A DNA stretch of 64,000 bases from Tretioscincus oriximinensis (GCA_022410635.1 JAJVDF010000359.1:464498-528497), one strand, 5' to 3'. Positions 1-11,180 are shown, counted from the stretch's first letter. Program-made: numbers and translations. The notes: a model not told the origin generated them from the letters alone.

Positions 1-94
1 CTTCTTCTTCTTCTTCTTCTTCTTCTTCTTCTTCTTCTTCTTCTTCTTCTTCTTCTTCTTCTTCTTCTTCTTCTTCTTCTTCTTCTTCTTCTTC
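1..94. repeat. (CTT)n microsatellite
   Basis: 31 uninterrupted CTT units reaching the window edge. Since the SINE family with a pyrimidine tail seen later ends in CTT-like runs, this may be the tail of a SINE lying to the left. Confidence 0.95.
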
Positions 95-1560
95 ATGGTT
101 CTAGCCAGGAGTTTGCAGCCTGAGCAAATATTGTGCTTCCCTTTTCTACAATGGGATTGATTAGCCCATTCATACTGGAAAGGTCACCTCTGCAGGGTGC
201 CTGGAGGGCAAGGGAGGGTGATCTTTACTGTTCCTGTTTGCAGCTTGGTCTGGCTTGACCAAAGATTTTTTTCAAAATTTCCCATAGGCCTCACTTTGGC
301 TAACCCAGGTTAATTCAGGTATATTTAATATCAATATATATCAATGCCAATTAATATATGCCCCATGGATGATTCCCACAGGGCCTGCCATATGTTACCC
401 AGAATGAGTCTTTGTGTGGACAGGGACGAAGGCTGCCCCCCTCCACTTCACTTATTTATTCCACTATAACTTGATATTTCACATGGATATTCTGGACTAA
501 ATCCGTCCCCACAGTGCTTTATTGCGGAACATCCAACTGCAGTGGAATAAATAAGCAAATAAATGCAACCTAAGTTGTTCAATGTGCCTTTGCTAGTTAA
601 AGTACAGAGTGACTTACTCGACAAAGGAAAAAATCAACCGAAATTGTATCGTTCTACTTTCCTTCCAGAAGGTGACAGCAGAGACTAAGTTTAGCCTTAT
701 TCAGAAATGTCTAACTTGGGAAGAAAAACCTTGAATGAATGAAAAATCCATGAATGATTTCAAAGCAGGGGTAATCCGGGCCCTGAAAAATCTAACAAGG
801 GGGTTTGATAGCACTGTGGAAAAAGGGAAGCCTGGATGGTTCTCTCAGCACATGCAAGGGGGGCAGCAGGAACTTCAGCAAACAAGTCTAAGCTGCGAGT
901 GATGAAGGGGCAGCAGGGCCGGAAGTGACATCACAATGCTGTCACTCCCACCCTGGTGGAATCCTCACCCATCGCTGTATAAGAATTTGTATTTTGTACA
1001 AGAGGGCAAAGATCTGGCAAATATATGTGATTCCCATATGACTCTCAACTCTGATTCCCAAACTGGATTCCCTTTGTGCAGTTTACTTGGTAAAGATCTT
1101 TGCAAGCACACAGAGGCGGCGTTTGGCAAGACATGCGTACTGAAGATCAAACTACAAGGGGAGGGGGGAAAGCAGCCAATCGGAAGGCTGCACACTCATT
1201 CGCAGAGCTGCAAAACTCTAGAACGCCAGTTTCATTGGTGAGAGATACATGAGTCAGAGGCGTAAATGGGTAGATCCGGATATATATATATTTATTAGTG
1301 TTATTATTTAACACACATAGAACACAAATAGGCATACGTAACAAAGAAAACATCACGACGAAAAACAAGAAATGCAACAAACACATAACATAATAAACAT
1401 GAAATAAACTCCCCCTATCCCATGGATTGTTTGACCAATATAAATTTCTCTATTAATTGTCAGCTGAATCTGTTATACATACCATTGTACTTTTCTTGCA
1501 TAGATTCCCTTGCTCAATCCCTCCCCTCTCCCTATAACCCTCCATTTAGCTCTCCCCTAT
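95..1560. other. Intergenic stretch without recognised gene or repeat
   Basis: Short ORFs only, overlapping on both strands. At 919-938 it has a 20-mer (ccggaagtgacatcacaatg) that recurs at 48343-48362. A short AT run lies near 1278-1310. Confidence 0.5.
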
Positions 1561-1561
1561 A

Positions 1562-1700
1562 TTTTTATTTATTTATTTTTATTTTATTTAAAGATTTTTA
1601 CCCCGCCCTTCCCCCCGAAGGTGTCCAGGGCGGCTTACAAAAGTTATATTGCATGTTCACCTATGTCTTAACTATAATTACTTAATTTACAGGGAAAAAA
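1562..1700 (-). repeat. L2-like LINE 3' end
   Basis: Read on the minus strand, a GCCGCCCTGGACACCTTCGG-type segment is followed by an AAATAAAATAAAT tail. It matches the better preserved tails near 31890 and 46330. Confidence 0.6.
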
Positions 1701-1974
1701 ATTGAGTTTACAACATGTATAAACATAGAAAAAAAGAAGAAAACCACAAAATGATGATCAAATGCACATATATACAAAAAATGCCACTCAAGTAACAACA
1801 AACGCTACATCTTACCTACCCCCTTGCGGACCAGAAGGAAGGGTAGAGTCCCTTGAATATCTGTTCTTTTATTAATTTTAGCTCAGAGATCATGGCGATT
1901 GTATGGGTCAGAATCCCAATTCTATAGCTCCTAATACCGACTGCGATGAGTTGCTGTCACTTATTAACCCTCAT

Positions 1975-2215
1975 AAGAACATAAGAACATAAGAAGAGCC
2001 ATCCTGGATCAGGCCACAGCCCATCAAGTCCAGCATTCTGTGTCACACAGAGGCCCACCAGATGCACCTGGGCAGTCCGAACAGAGGAAAGCAAAATATG
2101 CTCCTGCTCATGACTCCCTGCAAATGGTATTTCAGGAGTCCTGTCTGTTGCTCCATCCCAGAGGCAGCATCCAGACATCCATCCTAGGACCCATTTATAT
2201 CCTTGGTGTCCATCT
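1975..2215 (-). mobile_element. CR1 LINE 3' fragment
   Basis: Starts with tandem CATAAGAA units, the complement of the TTCTTATG tail, followed by the CR1 3' UTR block (AGAGCCATCCTGGATCAGGC). It faces the next copy in opposite orientation. Confidence 0.9.
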
Positions 2216-2389
2216 TGTTTCTCAGGCTGCGTGCACACCACGACATAAAAACCGATATAAAGTAATATTCTGGAATTTAGCAATCGTGTGTCTCTGTACA
2301 CATAACACCTATATTCTGTGGCCAATGCCTCACATCGCTCTCTGTTCTCGTTGCAGTGCAGACCGAGGCTTTGGTTTTTACTCGCAGCA

Positions 2390-2926
2390 GCCTATGGAAA
2401 ATACTGGCATGTTCTCGGTATTCAATTCTGGTCACCACATCTCAAGAAGGATATTGTGGAACTAGAGAAAGTGCAGAAAAGGGCAACAAAAATGATCAAG
2501 GGTCTGGAGCACCTCCCTTATGAAGTCAGGCTGCAACGTCCGGACCGCTTCAGCCTTGAAAGGCGACATTTGAGAGGTGATTTGATTGAATTGTACAAAA
2601 TCATGCATGGGATGGACAGGATGAATAGAGAAAAAATGTTTTGTCTAGCACACAACCCTAGGACCAGGGGCCCCTCCTTGAAACTGATGGGCAGAAAAGT
2701 GAGAACAGACAAAGGAAAATATTTTTTCTCCCAGAGGGTCATCGGCCTGTGGAATTCACTTCCTGAAGTGGTAGTGGTAGCTAACAGTGGATAGTTTCAA
2801 GACAGGACTAGACAGGTTTATGGACACCAAGGGTATCAATGGATCCTAGGATGGATGTCTGGATGCTGCCTCCGGGATGGTGCAACAGGCAGGACTCCTG
2901 AGAGACCATTTGCAGGGAGTCACGAA
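2390..2926 (+). mobile_element. CR1 LINE fragment with end of reverse-transcriptase ORF
   Basis: The plus strand encodes the CR1 ORF2 end ([20 protein letters not shown], then RRHLRGDLIELYKIMHGMDR, then RVIGLWNSLPE) up to a frameshift near 2790. The 3' UTR begins and is cut off at 2926 by a SINE. 5' truncated. Confidence 0.92.
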
Positions 2927-3146
2927 CAGTTGGACTCTTATATGGTTGTCTCCCAGTTCGATTCCTCACTCCTCCATGAAAGCCAGCTGGGTGACCTTGG
3001 GCCAGTTCTTTAGAACTCTCTCAGCCCCACCTACTTCACAGGGTGTCTGCTGTGGAGAAAGCAACAAAAGCTATGTGCTCCAGCCTAAGGTTGGCCGCCC
3101 TGAGACTTTGGGGTATAGGGCAGGTTATAAGTACAAATAAATAAAT
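2927..3146 (+). mobile_element. Sauria-type SINE, 5' part degraded
   Basis: Carries the B-box-like GTTCGATTCC, the conserved body (CTCCATGAAAGCCAGCTGGG, CTCAGCCCCACCTACTTCAC) and a tail of GGGTATAGGGCAGG followed by AAATAAATAA. It abuts the CR1 copy on its left. Confidence 0.85.
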
Positions 3147-3244
3147 AATCTATTAGTTTCACTATTTGAATTGAATTACGGAAATAAACTTTTCCATAAT
3201 ATTCTCATTCATTGAGGTGCACAAGGATACATCTACCCTGTGCT

Positions 3245-3350
3245 ATGTTCATAAGTACAAGAGGGGAGCCCTGCTGAATTGGGCTGGAGTCCATCTAGTG
3301 CAGCATTCTGTCTCACATAGTGGGCCCCCAGTTGCCCCTGTAATGGGGGT
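3245..3350 (-). mobile_element. CR1 LINE 3' fragment
   Basis: Short piece of the CR1 3' UTR (GGGAGCCCTGCTGAATTGGG, CAGCATTCTGTCTCACATAG). Confidence 0.75.
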
Positions 3351-4064
3351 TTGCTCACCACGTTATTAAGATGCCTATAAATCTGAGGCAGCCGTATCGT
3401 CAGAATACGGACACATGTAAAATCTGACTCCCGTCAAGAACTCACACGGAGACCATAAACTTAGATCGTGAGGCAAGATCCAGGAGGCCCACGTGGGCTA
3501 TGGAAATTCCTCTTGGCACCTCTGTGCAGCAGTTTTTATTGAGTCCAAAATCGAAGGTGTGCACAGAAAGAGTGATGTCAGAAAGTGGGAGTTCCGAAGT
3601 TGTGGCATGTGCGGACTGGAGGCGGGTCAAGGTTGTGACACCTGTGTGACGTGTCTCCCTCCTCCCAAGGGGCGCAGCCTGTGTCAGGAAGTTTCCAAAT
3701 ATGGGTATGGTTTGAGCAATACAGGATTGACCCTTTAGGCTTCCAGGACCTGTGAACTGTCGCTGACTCCAAGGTAAAGGGATTAGCATAAGGCTTCCTC
3801 TTGCTGCTCTTAGGCAAACAACTCATGCCATAGTCCGCAGCTGTAGATACAATAGGTGCCCTTTGAAACAATAGGCTAAGGAGTGCTACTTGGGGGGAAC
3901 TGCTCCAGGGCAGNAAGAGAGAGATTAGCTCCCTTGCAACACCCTGTAGAGGCAATTTTCCACAAAATTTTACATCCAAATTGCCTGGGCCTCTAGGGAT
4001 CAATTCCTGTATATATTCATATCAAATATATTAATGCCAATTCATATATTGTGTATGGAGAACC
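3351..4064. other. Intergenic stretch, nothing recognised
   Basis: Antisense and sense ORFs of 80-140 codons overlap here without recognisable domains. The sequence is moderately GC-rich and contains one n at 3914. Confidence 0.4.
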
Positions 4065-4620
4065 CCAACACCCCTGGGCATCTCAAGCAGAAGAAGGCAA
4101 ACCCCTCCCCTATTCTCAGCTCCCTGCATATGGTGCTTCAAGAATCCTGCCTGCACCTCCATCATGTAGGAAATACCAAGAGATCCATCCTAGTAATTAT
4201 CTATACTCTTGGCTTTCATAGAATCTGAGAGTTGGAAGGGAGCTCCAGGGCCAAGGCGTCCAACCCACGGCTCAATGCAGGATTCATCAAACCATCCCAG
4301 GCAGATGACTGCTCAGCCGACTGTTCAGGCTTCCAGCGAAGGCGAATTCACAATCTCCTGAGGCAACCTGTTCCACTGGTTTATCACCCTGACTGTTAGG
4401 AAGTCCTTCCTGGTATCTCATCTAAATCTCCTCCCCTCATGAACTTGTCACAAACCTGTCCAGGCTGCTAGTTACCACCACCTCCTTGGGAAATAAATTT
4501 CACAGATCAACGGCCCTGTGGGTGAAAAAATACTTTCCTTTCTCTGTCCCCACGCGTCTGGCTTTCAAAAGACTCAGGGTCAACCTAATACTGGTAGTCC
4601 TTCTCCCCTTTTTTCCGGTC
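4065..4620 (-). mobile_element. CR1 LINE mosaic of two subfamilies
   Basis: 4070-4220 and 4445-4580 match the TTCTTATG-tailed CR1. Between them, 4222-4440 matches the ATTCTATG-tailed subfamily (CCAACCCACGGCTCAATGCA, CAACCTGTTCCACTGGTTTA). This suggests one copy inserted in, or recombined with, the other. Confidence 0.75.
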
Positions 4621-4744
4621 CAAGGAGGCTCATTAACAGTGTTTTCCAGCAGCACAAATTGGGAATGGGGCGAGAAGGGAAGGCCCGGCCACATCAACGG
4701 GAACACGGCATCAAAGAAGATGCTTACGTAGATTTTATTTTATA

Positions 4745-4970
4745 AGCAAAATGAATAACAACAACAACAACAACAACAACAACAACTATACCCAGCTTTT
4801 CCCAACTGAAAGGGAATCAAAGTGGCTTACATAATCTTCTCTTCACAACAGACACCTTGTGAAGTAAGTGGGGCTGAGAGAGCTCTGAAGAAATGCCCAA
4901 GGTCATCCATCTGGCTTTTGTGAAGGAGGGCAGAATTGAACCACTACACCAGGGACCAGGGTTAATCGTG
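4745..4970 (-). mobile_element. Sauria-type SINE with (CAA)n tail
   Basis: Reverse orientation. CTTCACAACAGACACCTTGT and GTGGGGCTGAGAGAGCTCT are the complement of the SINE body. The tail is a run of about ten CAA units at 4756-4786. Confidence 0.85.
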
Positions 4971-4973
4971 GTT

Positions 4974-5215
4974 AGAACATAAGAAGAGCCATCCTGGATC
5001 AGGCCACAGCCCATCACGTCCAGCATTCTGTCTCCCACAGAGGTCCACCAGATGCCCCTGGGCAGCCTGAACAGAGGGAAGCAAAATATGCTCCTGTTCA
5101 TGACTCCCTGCAAATGGCACTTCAGGAGTCCTGCCTGTGGCTCCATCCCGGAGGCAACGTCCAGACATCCATCCTAGTATCCATTTATACCCTTGGTGTC
5201 CATAATAAGAACATA
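4974..5215 (-). mobile_element. CR1 LINE 3' fragment
   Basis: AGAACATAAGAAGAGCCATC starts the block, and the 3' UTR runs to CCATTTATACCCTTGGTGTC. It abuts the SINE at 4745-4970. Confidence 0.9.
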
Positions 5216-5499
5216 AGAACAGTGGTTGTGACGTAGAGGATTTGTTTTCAGCATTACTGTGACTGTATTCTGCTTTTTGAACCTCTCCCTGCCCACCGAG
5301 GCCTCCTTCATGAAGCTTCTGTTTTACGGGAAGGGAGGCGGAAGGGCTGCTGGATATCATGTGCTGCTGTGAATTTCGAATCAGTGAGCATGACTGTGCA
5401 GTTACGCAACGTGTGACATCCTGCCCCCGGCTGCAGCAACACATACCTTTGTATACAGCAGGCAGAACTAAAGAGACAATTACAGTAACCTTCCTTTTT

Positions 5500-5645
5500 A
5501 TTTTCTGCCCTTCCACCCTTCCACTCCTCCCTCCCTCCTCTCTCCCTCTCTCCCTTTCTTCTGTCCNCTCCTTGCTTTCACTCCTCCCCTCCTCTCTCTC
5601 CTTCTTCCTTCTAACTTCTCCCCAACTCAACCTCATTCTCCAAAA
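5500..5645. repeat. Polypyrimidine tract
   Basis: About 145 bp almost free of purines on the plus strand (CTCC/TTCC mixtures), with one n at 5567. The surrounding 5220-5730 holds no gene I can support. Confidence 0.8.
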
Positions 5646-5729
5646 CGTTCTTGCAGACAAATCCATGGAAGCAAAGTGTGTCCCTGGCTACTAGGTTGGC
5701 TGCCCAGGTGCTGCTTCCTGGTTGGAGAG

Positions 5730-6260
5730 ACAGGAAGGAGACCTCTGAAGTCCCCTTGCAGGGTGTCAAAAGCCAATTCAAAGCCGGCTTTCACCTTCTG
5801 CTTGACATGCGCAGGTGCAATTGGGGGTCACTTTGTACGAACACTGCACTAGATAGGCTGTGGCAAACCTCAAATGGCTCTTCTTACGCTCTTAGAGGGT
5901 TGGACAAATTCAGAGACCTTGAAGTACAAATTCAGAGACCTTGAAGTACATTTGCAGGGAGTCACGAACAGGAGCAGCATATTTTGCTTTCCTCTGTTCG
6001 GGCTGCCCAGGTGCATCTGGTGGGCCTCTGTGTGACACAGAATGCTGGACTCGATGGGCTGTGGCCTGATCCAGTATGGCTCTTCTTACGTTCTTATGTA
6101 CTATTTACAGGGAGCTATTAGGGGTAACGATTTAGGCTCCTCCTTTTGTCTGGGCTGCCCACTTTTTAAACCACCATGCAAGATTAGATGTGGGACTTGA
6201 TGGTTGCAGCCTGATCTAGGAGAGTTCCTCTTATGTGCTTACTTATGTGCTCTTATGTAG
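5730..6260 (+). mobile_element. Three CR1 3' fragments in tandem
   Basis: Three successive plus-oriented CR1 ends finish near 5905, 6097 and 6255, each with GGCTCTTCTTAYG or CTTATGTGCTCTTATG-like tails. A 22-bp unit is duplicated in tandem at 5904-5947, between the first two. Confidence 0.8.
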
Positions 6261-6334
6261 TGAAAAAGGCAAATTCAATGTTAGGAGTACCGGTAATTAG
6301 GGCAGGAATTGAAAATAAGTGGACAAGTGTTTTG

Positions 6335-6924
6335 CCTCGTCATACAGTTTTGGTCACCACACCTCAAAAAGGATATTGTGGAACTAGAGAAGGTGCAGAA
6401 AAGGGCAACAAGAAGGATCAAGGAGCTGGAGCACCTCCCTTATGAAGTCAGGCTGCAACATCTAGGTCTCTTCAGCCTCAAAAGATGGTATTTGAGAGGT
6501 CATTTAATTGAAGTGTATAAAATCATGCATAGGGTGGATAAAGTGAATAGAGAAAAACTATTTTCTCTATCGCAACGCTAGGACCAGGGGGCATTAGTTG
6601 AAACTGATGGGCAGAAGAATAGGCAGAAGACATGCAAGGGAAAGTATATTTCATCCAGAGGTTACTTTCTCTATCGAATTTATTTCCAGAAGATGTGGTA
6701 GATAGCTTCAAGATAGGCTTAGACAACTTCATGGAAGCCAAGGGTATAAATAGCTGAAAGGATGGTCTCTTTACTGCCTCAGAGATGGAACAGCAGGCAA
6801 TATTCCTGAAGTACCATTTGCAGGGAGTTAAGAACAGGTGAGGGTTTTGCCTTCTGCTTGAGATGTTCAGGGGCAATCGCTGGGCCACTGAGGCAGAAGA
6901 CTGGAAGGGCTCTGGCCCCATTCA
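6335..6924 (+). mobile_element. CR1 LINE fragment, ORF2 end and 3' UTR
   Basis: Encodes [20 protein letters not shown] and then [20 protein letters not shown], with several later frameshifts. The 3' UTR runs to about 6915. It meets the oppositely oriented CR1 at 6925 tail to tail. Confidence 0.9.
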
Positions 6925-8010
6925 TAGAATCATAGAATCATAGAGTCGGGAGGGACCTCCAGGGTCATAGAGTTCCAACCCCCTGCTCGATGCAGGATTC
7001 ATTAAACCATCCCAGACAGATGATTGTCCAGTCTCTGTTTGAAGACTTCTAGGGAAGGCGAACTCACCACCCGCTGTGGCAAACTGTTCCACTGATTTAT
7101 CACCCTGACTGTTAGAATTTTTTTTCTGATATCTAATCTAAATCTCCTCCCTTGCAGTTTCATTCCATTGTTTCTAGTCCTTCCATGTGCTAATGAGAAC
7201 AATGTTGATCCCTCTGCTCTGTGACAGCCCTTCAGATATTTGTAGACAGCTATCAAGTCTCCTCTCAGTCTTCTCTTTTGCAGACTAAACATCCCCAGAT
7301 CCTTTAACCGTTCCTCATAGGACCTCATGGTTTCCAGACCACTCACCATCCTTGTAACTCTCTTTTGTACTTGCTCTAGTTTATCAATGTCCTTTTTAAA
7401 TTGGGGCCCCCAGAACTGAACACAGTATTCCAAGTGTGGTCGTACCAAAGTACTGTAGAGAGGAATAATTACTTCACGTGAGCGAGATTCTATGCCCCTC
7501 TTGATACATCCCAGGATTGTGTTTCCCTTTTTCGCAGCTGCTTCACACTGTTGACTCATGTTTAATCTGTGATCTACCAAAACACCCAGGTCCTTCTCAC
7601 CTGTGCTGCTGCTCAGACATATTCCTCCCATTCTAGATGTGCTGTTTTCATTATTTTTCCCCAGATGTAGAATCTTGCATTTCTCTCTGTTAAATACCAT
7701 TCTGTTAGTTTCAGCCCATTGTTCAAGTTTGTCTAGATCTTTTTGAATCCTATCTCTGTCTTGTTTAGTATTAGCAACACCGCCTAGTTTTGTGTCATCA
7801 GCAAATTTGATAAGTTTTCCTTCAATTCCTTCATCTAGATCATTTATAAATAGGTTAAACAGCACTGGGCCCAGGACAGACCCTTGAGGTACCCCACTTG
7901 AAACATTCTTCCAATTGGATGTGAAACCATTTATTATCACTCTTTGAGTCCGATCACTAAGCCAGTTTTCAGCAAGGCTCCACTTCCATCCAATCGCATA
8001 GCTTCTCCTC
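6925..8010 (-). mobile_element. CR1 LINE with long open reverse-transcriptase segment
   Basis: The minus-strand 3' end is a tandem ATTCTATG tail (6925-6945), preceded by the CR1 3' UTR and an open frame of more than 330 codons starting at 7002. The frame shows GVPQGSVLGPVLFNLFINDL, the catalytic FADDTKL motif, then [20 protein letters not shown] and the C-terminal domain to SLEVFKQRLDNHLSGMV. Homology starts near WLSDRTQRV (about 7970), so the copy is 5' truncated. The first ~35 codons of the frame are flanking DNA. It is younger than other copies here. Confidence 0.93.
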
Positions 8011-8630
8011 TGGGCTTCCCAGAAAACCAGGATGAAATACGGAACTGAAACATGCCAGGTGCCAAAGGAAAACTCACAGCTGTTGAGTGACGGGGTTCCC
8101 TGCCTTTGCCGAGTTGCCTGCACTTGCTCAAGGGCATTGGGTGAAACCTGTCAAAGAGCCAAGAGATTATTTACCCCTTTGATGGGCTTTGCAGCTGCCC
8201 GTGGGGAGAAGAGGTGTAATCTGAGCCCCAGTCAAGCAGCCAGCAAGGAGATCCAACCCACTGGGTGGTGTGAGCAGGTGGTGGCCCATCATTGGTGCAA
8301 ATTGTTCGTATTGTCCTTCCTGTACTTGCAGGGAAAAGGTGATAAAGATCTTCAATTCGTTATGGGCACCTGATGGCCTGAAATTTCCACCAAGCAGCAA
8401 TTTTGGAAAGTGAGGAAAATGGGGTGAGGCAGCCATTATTGCAAATGTGGAAGCTAGAGATTGGGTGGTTATAGTTTGCACACTGGGCTATCGTGGTCCA
8501 CAGGGAATAATTGCGGAGTAGAGATTTGCAGTGTTCAGTTCATGTTCAAAAATTCATGCAATAGTTCGCGTTTGAAACTGTGTGCAGCGAACTCAATTTG
8601 AAGTTGTTCAGGAAATCAGAAAAGCATTCA
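8011..8630. other. Intergenic stretch, nothing recognised
   Basis: No repeat or exon identified. Short overlapping ORFs only. Confidence 0.4.
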
Positions 8631-8631
8631 T

Positions 8632-9285
8632 AAGAACATAAGAACATAAGAAGAGCCATCCTGGATCAGGCCACAGCCCATCGAGTCCAGCATTCTGTGT
8701 CACACAGAGGCCCACCAGATGCACCTGGGCAGTCCGAACAGAGGAAAGCAAAATATGCTGCTCCTGTTCGTGACTCCCTGCAAATGGTATTTCAGGAGTC
8801 CTGCCTGTTGCTCCATCCCGGAGGCTACATCCAGACAACTATCTTAGTACCCACTTATACCCTCGGTGTCCATAAACCTGTCTAGTCCTGTCTTGAAACT
8901 ATCTAAGCTGTTAGCTACCACTACCTCTTCAGGAAGTAAATTCCACAGGCCGATGACCCTCTGGGTGAAAAAATACTTTCCTTTGTCTGTTCTCACTTTT
9001 CTACCCAACAGTTTCAAGGAGGGCCCTCTGGTCCTTGTGTTGTGTGATAGAGAAAACATTTTTTCTCTATTCACCCTGTCGATCCCATGCATGATTTTGT
9101 ACACTTCAATCAGATCACCCCTCAAACGTCTCCTTTCAAGGCTGAAGAGGCCCAGATGTTGCAGCCTTGCTTCGTAAGGGAGGTGCTCCAGACCCTTGAT
9201 CATTTTTGTTGCCCTTTTCTGCACCTTCTCCAGTTCCAAAATATCCCTCTTGAGATGTGGTGACCAGAATTGAACACAGATGAGT
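8632..9285 (-). mobile_element. CR1 LINE 3' end with open ORF2 terminus
   Basis: Tandem CATAAGAA tail at 8632-8652, complete 3' UTR, then an open minus-strand frame encoding VQFWSPHLKRDILELEKVQK and ending DSFKTGLDRFMDTEGISGY. It is a good reference copy for the TTCTTATG-tailed subfamily in this window. Confidence 0.93.
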
Positions 9286-9664
9286 GACCCACTTCCACTC
9301 ACTTAGCTTGATTCCTGCTTTGTGGATCCTGCACTGAGCCGGGGGTTGGAGCCGATGACCCTGGACACGAGTCTATGATTCGTTTGTATTTGCTGCATTT
9401 GCTTCCTAGGAATTCCCCCACACACACACACTAAAAACACTGTATTGTTTTTGTGCAAGATCTGAACCAAATGCAAATAACTATTTCTTCCGGTAGACAC
9501 TCTGGTGACATGTCAATGAAATTGGGTTCAGTTTGATTTCAAACCAAACACGCGATTTTCGTTCGTTCACATCTCTGCTGCCTAGTTGCAAAATTGTATC
9601 ACAAGTATTTTCCTATTTCAGAAGATGGTGCACAAGCCAGTGAAGAAATCTGCACACACAGAGA

Positions 9665-9945
9665 GCAAAATGGATAAAGAAAAACAGTTTTTTATACCCG
9701 GCTTTTCTCATTCGAAGTTGATGTTCAGAACGTCTTCAAGCTACTTTTTTGCCGTAGGCTTTCGTCTGTCTTTCCCCACCACATTGTGATGGTGCCTATT
9801 GATCTCCTTGCAATTACTTGCTTTCGAACAGCTAGATTGGCTGAAGCCGAGGCCAGTAGAGGGAGCCACTCCTCTCCCAGGCAGACACAGAGGCTGCAAA
9901 ACGCCGATCTCTCTGCTGAACGGCCACTGCTCTTAACCTCTGAAC
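9665..9945 (-). mobile_element. tRNA-derived SINE, second family
   Basis: Reverse copy: TTTTTATACCCGGCTTTTCT tail region, then TTGCAATTACTTGCTTTCGA and the degraded head near 9930. Same family as 35485-35790 and 49505-49806. Confidence 0.75.
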
Positions 9946-10065
9946 CACTTGGTGAAAAAGGAGTAGCCAAGACGCTCCAAAAACTGTGCCTCACCCAAGG
10001 TCACCCAGCTGGTTTCATGGAAAAGTGCAGAATTGAATTGGGAGACTTCCAGGTAAGGGCCTGGC
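9946..10065 (-). mobile_element. Partial Sauria-type SINE
   Basis: CAAGGTCACCCAGCTGGTTT and the following GAATTG..GGGAGACTTCC are the complement of the SINE 5' half. It is joined directly to the previous SINE. Confidence 0.7.
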
Positions 10066-10157
10066 ACTTGCCAGACTGGCCCTTGAGAAATCCTTGGGAA
10101 TGTGGCTGGTCCAGTCAAACCCAGTGGAGGTCACAAGGCAGTTGAAATTTTGCATTC

Positions 10158-10285
10158 AATTTCAGAGAAATAGCCGTGCTAGTCTAGTAGAAAGTCCAGC
10201 ATAGGGGTTGGTAGCACTCTTGGGCTAAGAACAGGTGACTTTTCCCCTGTTAGTCTCAAAGTGCTACTAGCCCCTTTGCTGGAAA
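10158..10285. repeat. Fold-back copy of the AGACTAAC repeat family
   Basis: Begins TTTCAGAGAAATAGCCGTGC, then arms at about 10195-10235 and 10246-10283 that are imperfect inverted copies of TCCAGCAAAGGGGCTAGTAG and the bases beyond. Compare the perfect hairpin at 22220-22359. Confidence 0.8.
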
Positions 10286-10329
10286 TGTCGTATGTTTGGG
10301 TGTGCAGTAACTGAGAAATGGTCTTTCAT

Positions 10330-10562
10330 GCGAGAGATCCGTCCCCCAAGCCCTGTGTTGGCTATGAAGAGGGGCCAGCACCGTCTACTGGCTCAGCTCT
10401 AGGCAACTCTGCTATTCAAAAGCAAGTAGATTTGCAACCTACATTTCAAGTAGATTCATGAGTACCACCACTAATCTGGTGGGGTAGAATAGATGTAAGC
10501 CGCTCAGCTGAGAAGGGTGGGGTATAAAAACCAGATTGTTCTCCTCCTGCTGCTCCTCCTTC
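10330..10562 (+). mobile_element. tRNA-derived SINE, second family
   Basis: ACCGTCTACTGGCTCAGCTC, CTGCTATTCAAAAGCAAG, GGTGGGGTAGAATAGATGTA and GGTGGGGTATAAAAACCAGA follow in the family order. The tail is a CTCCTGCTGCTCC pyrimidine run. Confidence 0.75.
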
Positions 10563-10799
10563 CATACGGTCTAATACTTTAATTCCACCAGCTGGTAATT
10601 TTAATAAACCAATTTTATTGCACAAAACTAAACATTGACATCGATCTGCTTGCATCTTGGTCTTTAGTGGTTCTGTGAACTTAAGGTTAGGTGAAGGTTG
10701 TCTGGTAATGCGCGTTGCCGGAGGACGAGGGGTTTGGGGTCCAAGAATCAGAGGTGGAGGCGCCCTAAGCTAGAGAGAGATGGTAGCATTTCAATGACT

Positions 10800-11005
10800 A
10801 CTAGAAAGGATATCTGGATACCGTCTCCAGAGGCCTCTAAATCTATTTGCAGGATATCAAGAGTGGGTCAAAGCTTTGCCTTCGCCTTCTGCCCGAGATG
10901 CTCAAGCATGATTGTGAGTCACTTTGTAAGGCAGGACGCCGGACTGGATTGTCTGTGGCCGTGTCCAAAGGGACTCTTCCTGTGCTCTTACAGGTTACAT
11001 AAATT
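10800..11005 (+). mobile_element. CR1 LINE 3' fragment
   Basis: Diverged CR1 3' UTR (GCCTTCTGCCCGAGATGCTC, GGACGCCGGACTGGATTGTC) with end GACTCTTCCTGTGCTCTTA. Confidence 0.7.
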
Positions 11006-11114
11006 CACAGCCGGCAAGTGGCTATTGGAATGCATGGCCAGGGATCACCTCCAGGCTGGCTGGTAACCCCTAAGGGCTGCTTGTAGGGAATCAAGGGCAG
11101 CGGGACCTTCCGTA

Positions 11115-11180
11115 GAAGCGTCGACTTCTTCAGGCTCATCTAAGGAAGCGCCGACTTCTTCAGGCTCATCTAAGGAAGCG
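11115..11180. repeat. 30-bp tandem repeat, 2.2 units
   Basis: Two near-identical units (11115-11144 and 11145-11174) and the first six bases of a third. The unit contains CGACTTCTTCAGG, like the end of the AGACTAAC repeat family. Confidence 0.85.

Noticed and set aside
4962..5666. 234-codon minus-strand ORF
   Set aside because: Composed of a CR1 3' UTR and a polypyrimidine tract, with an n inside.
6925..8123. Host protein-coding gene
   Set aside because: The frame is a CR1 reverse transcriptase with its own 3' UTR and 8-bp tail. The first ~35 codons are unrelated flank.
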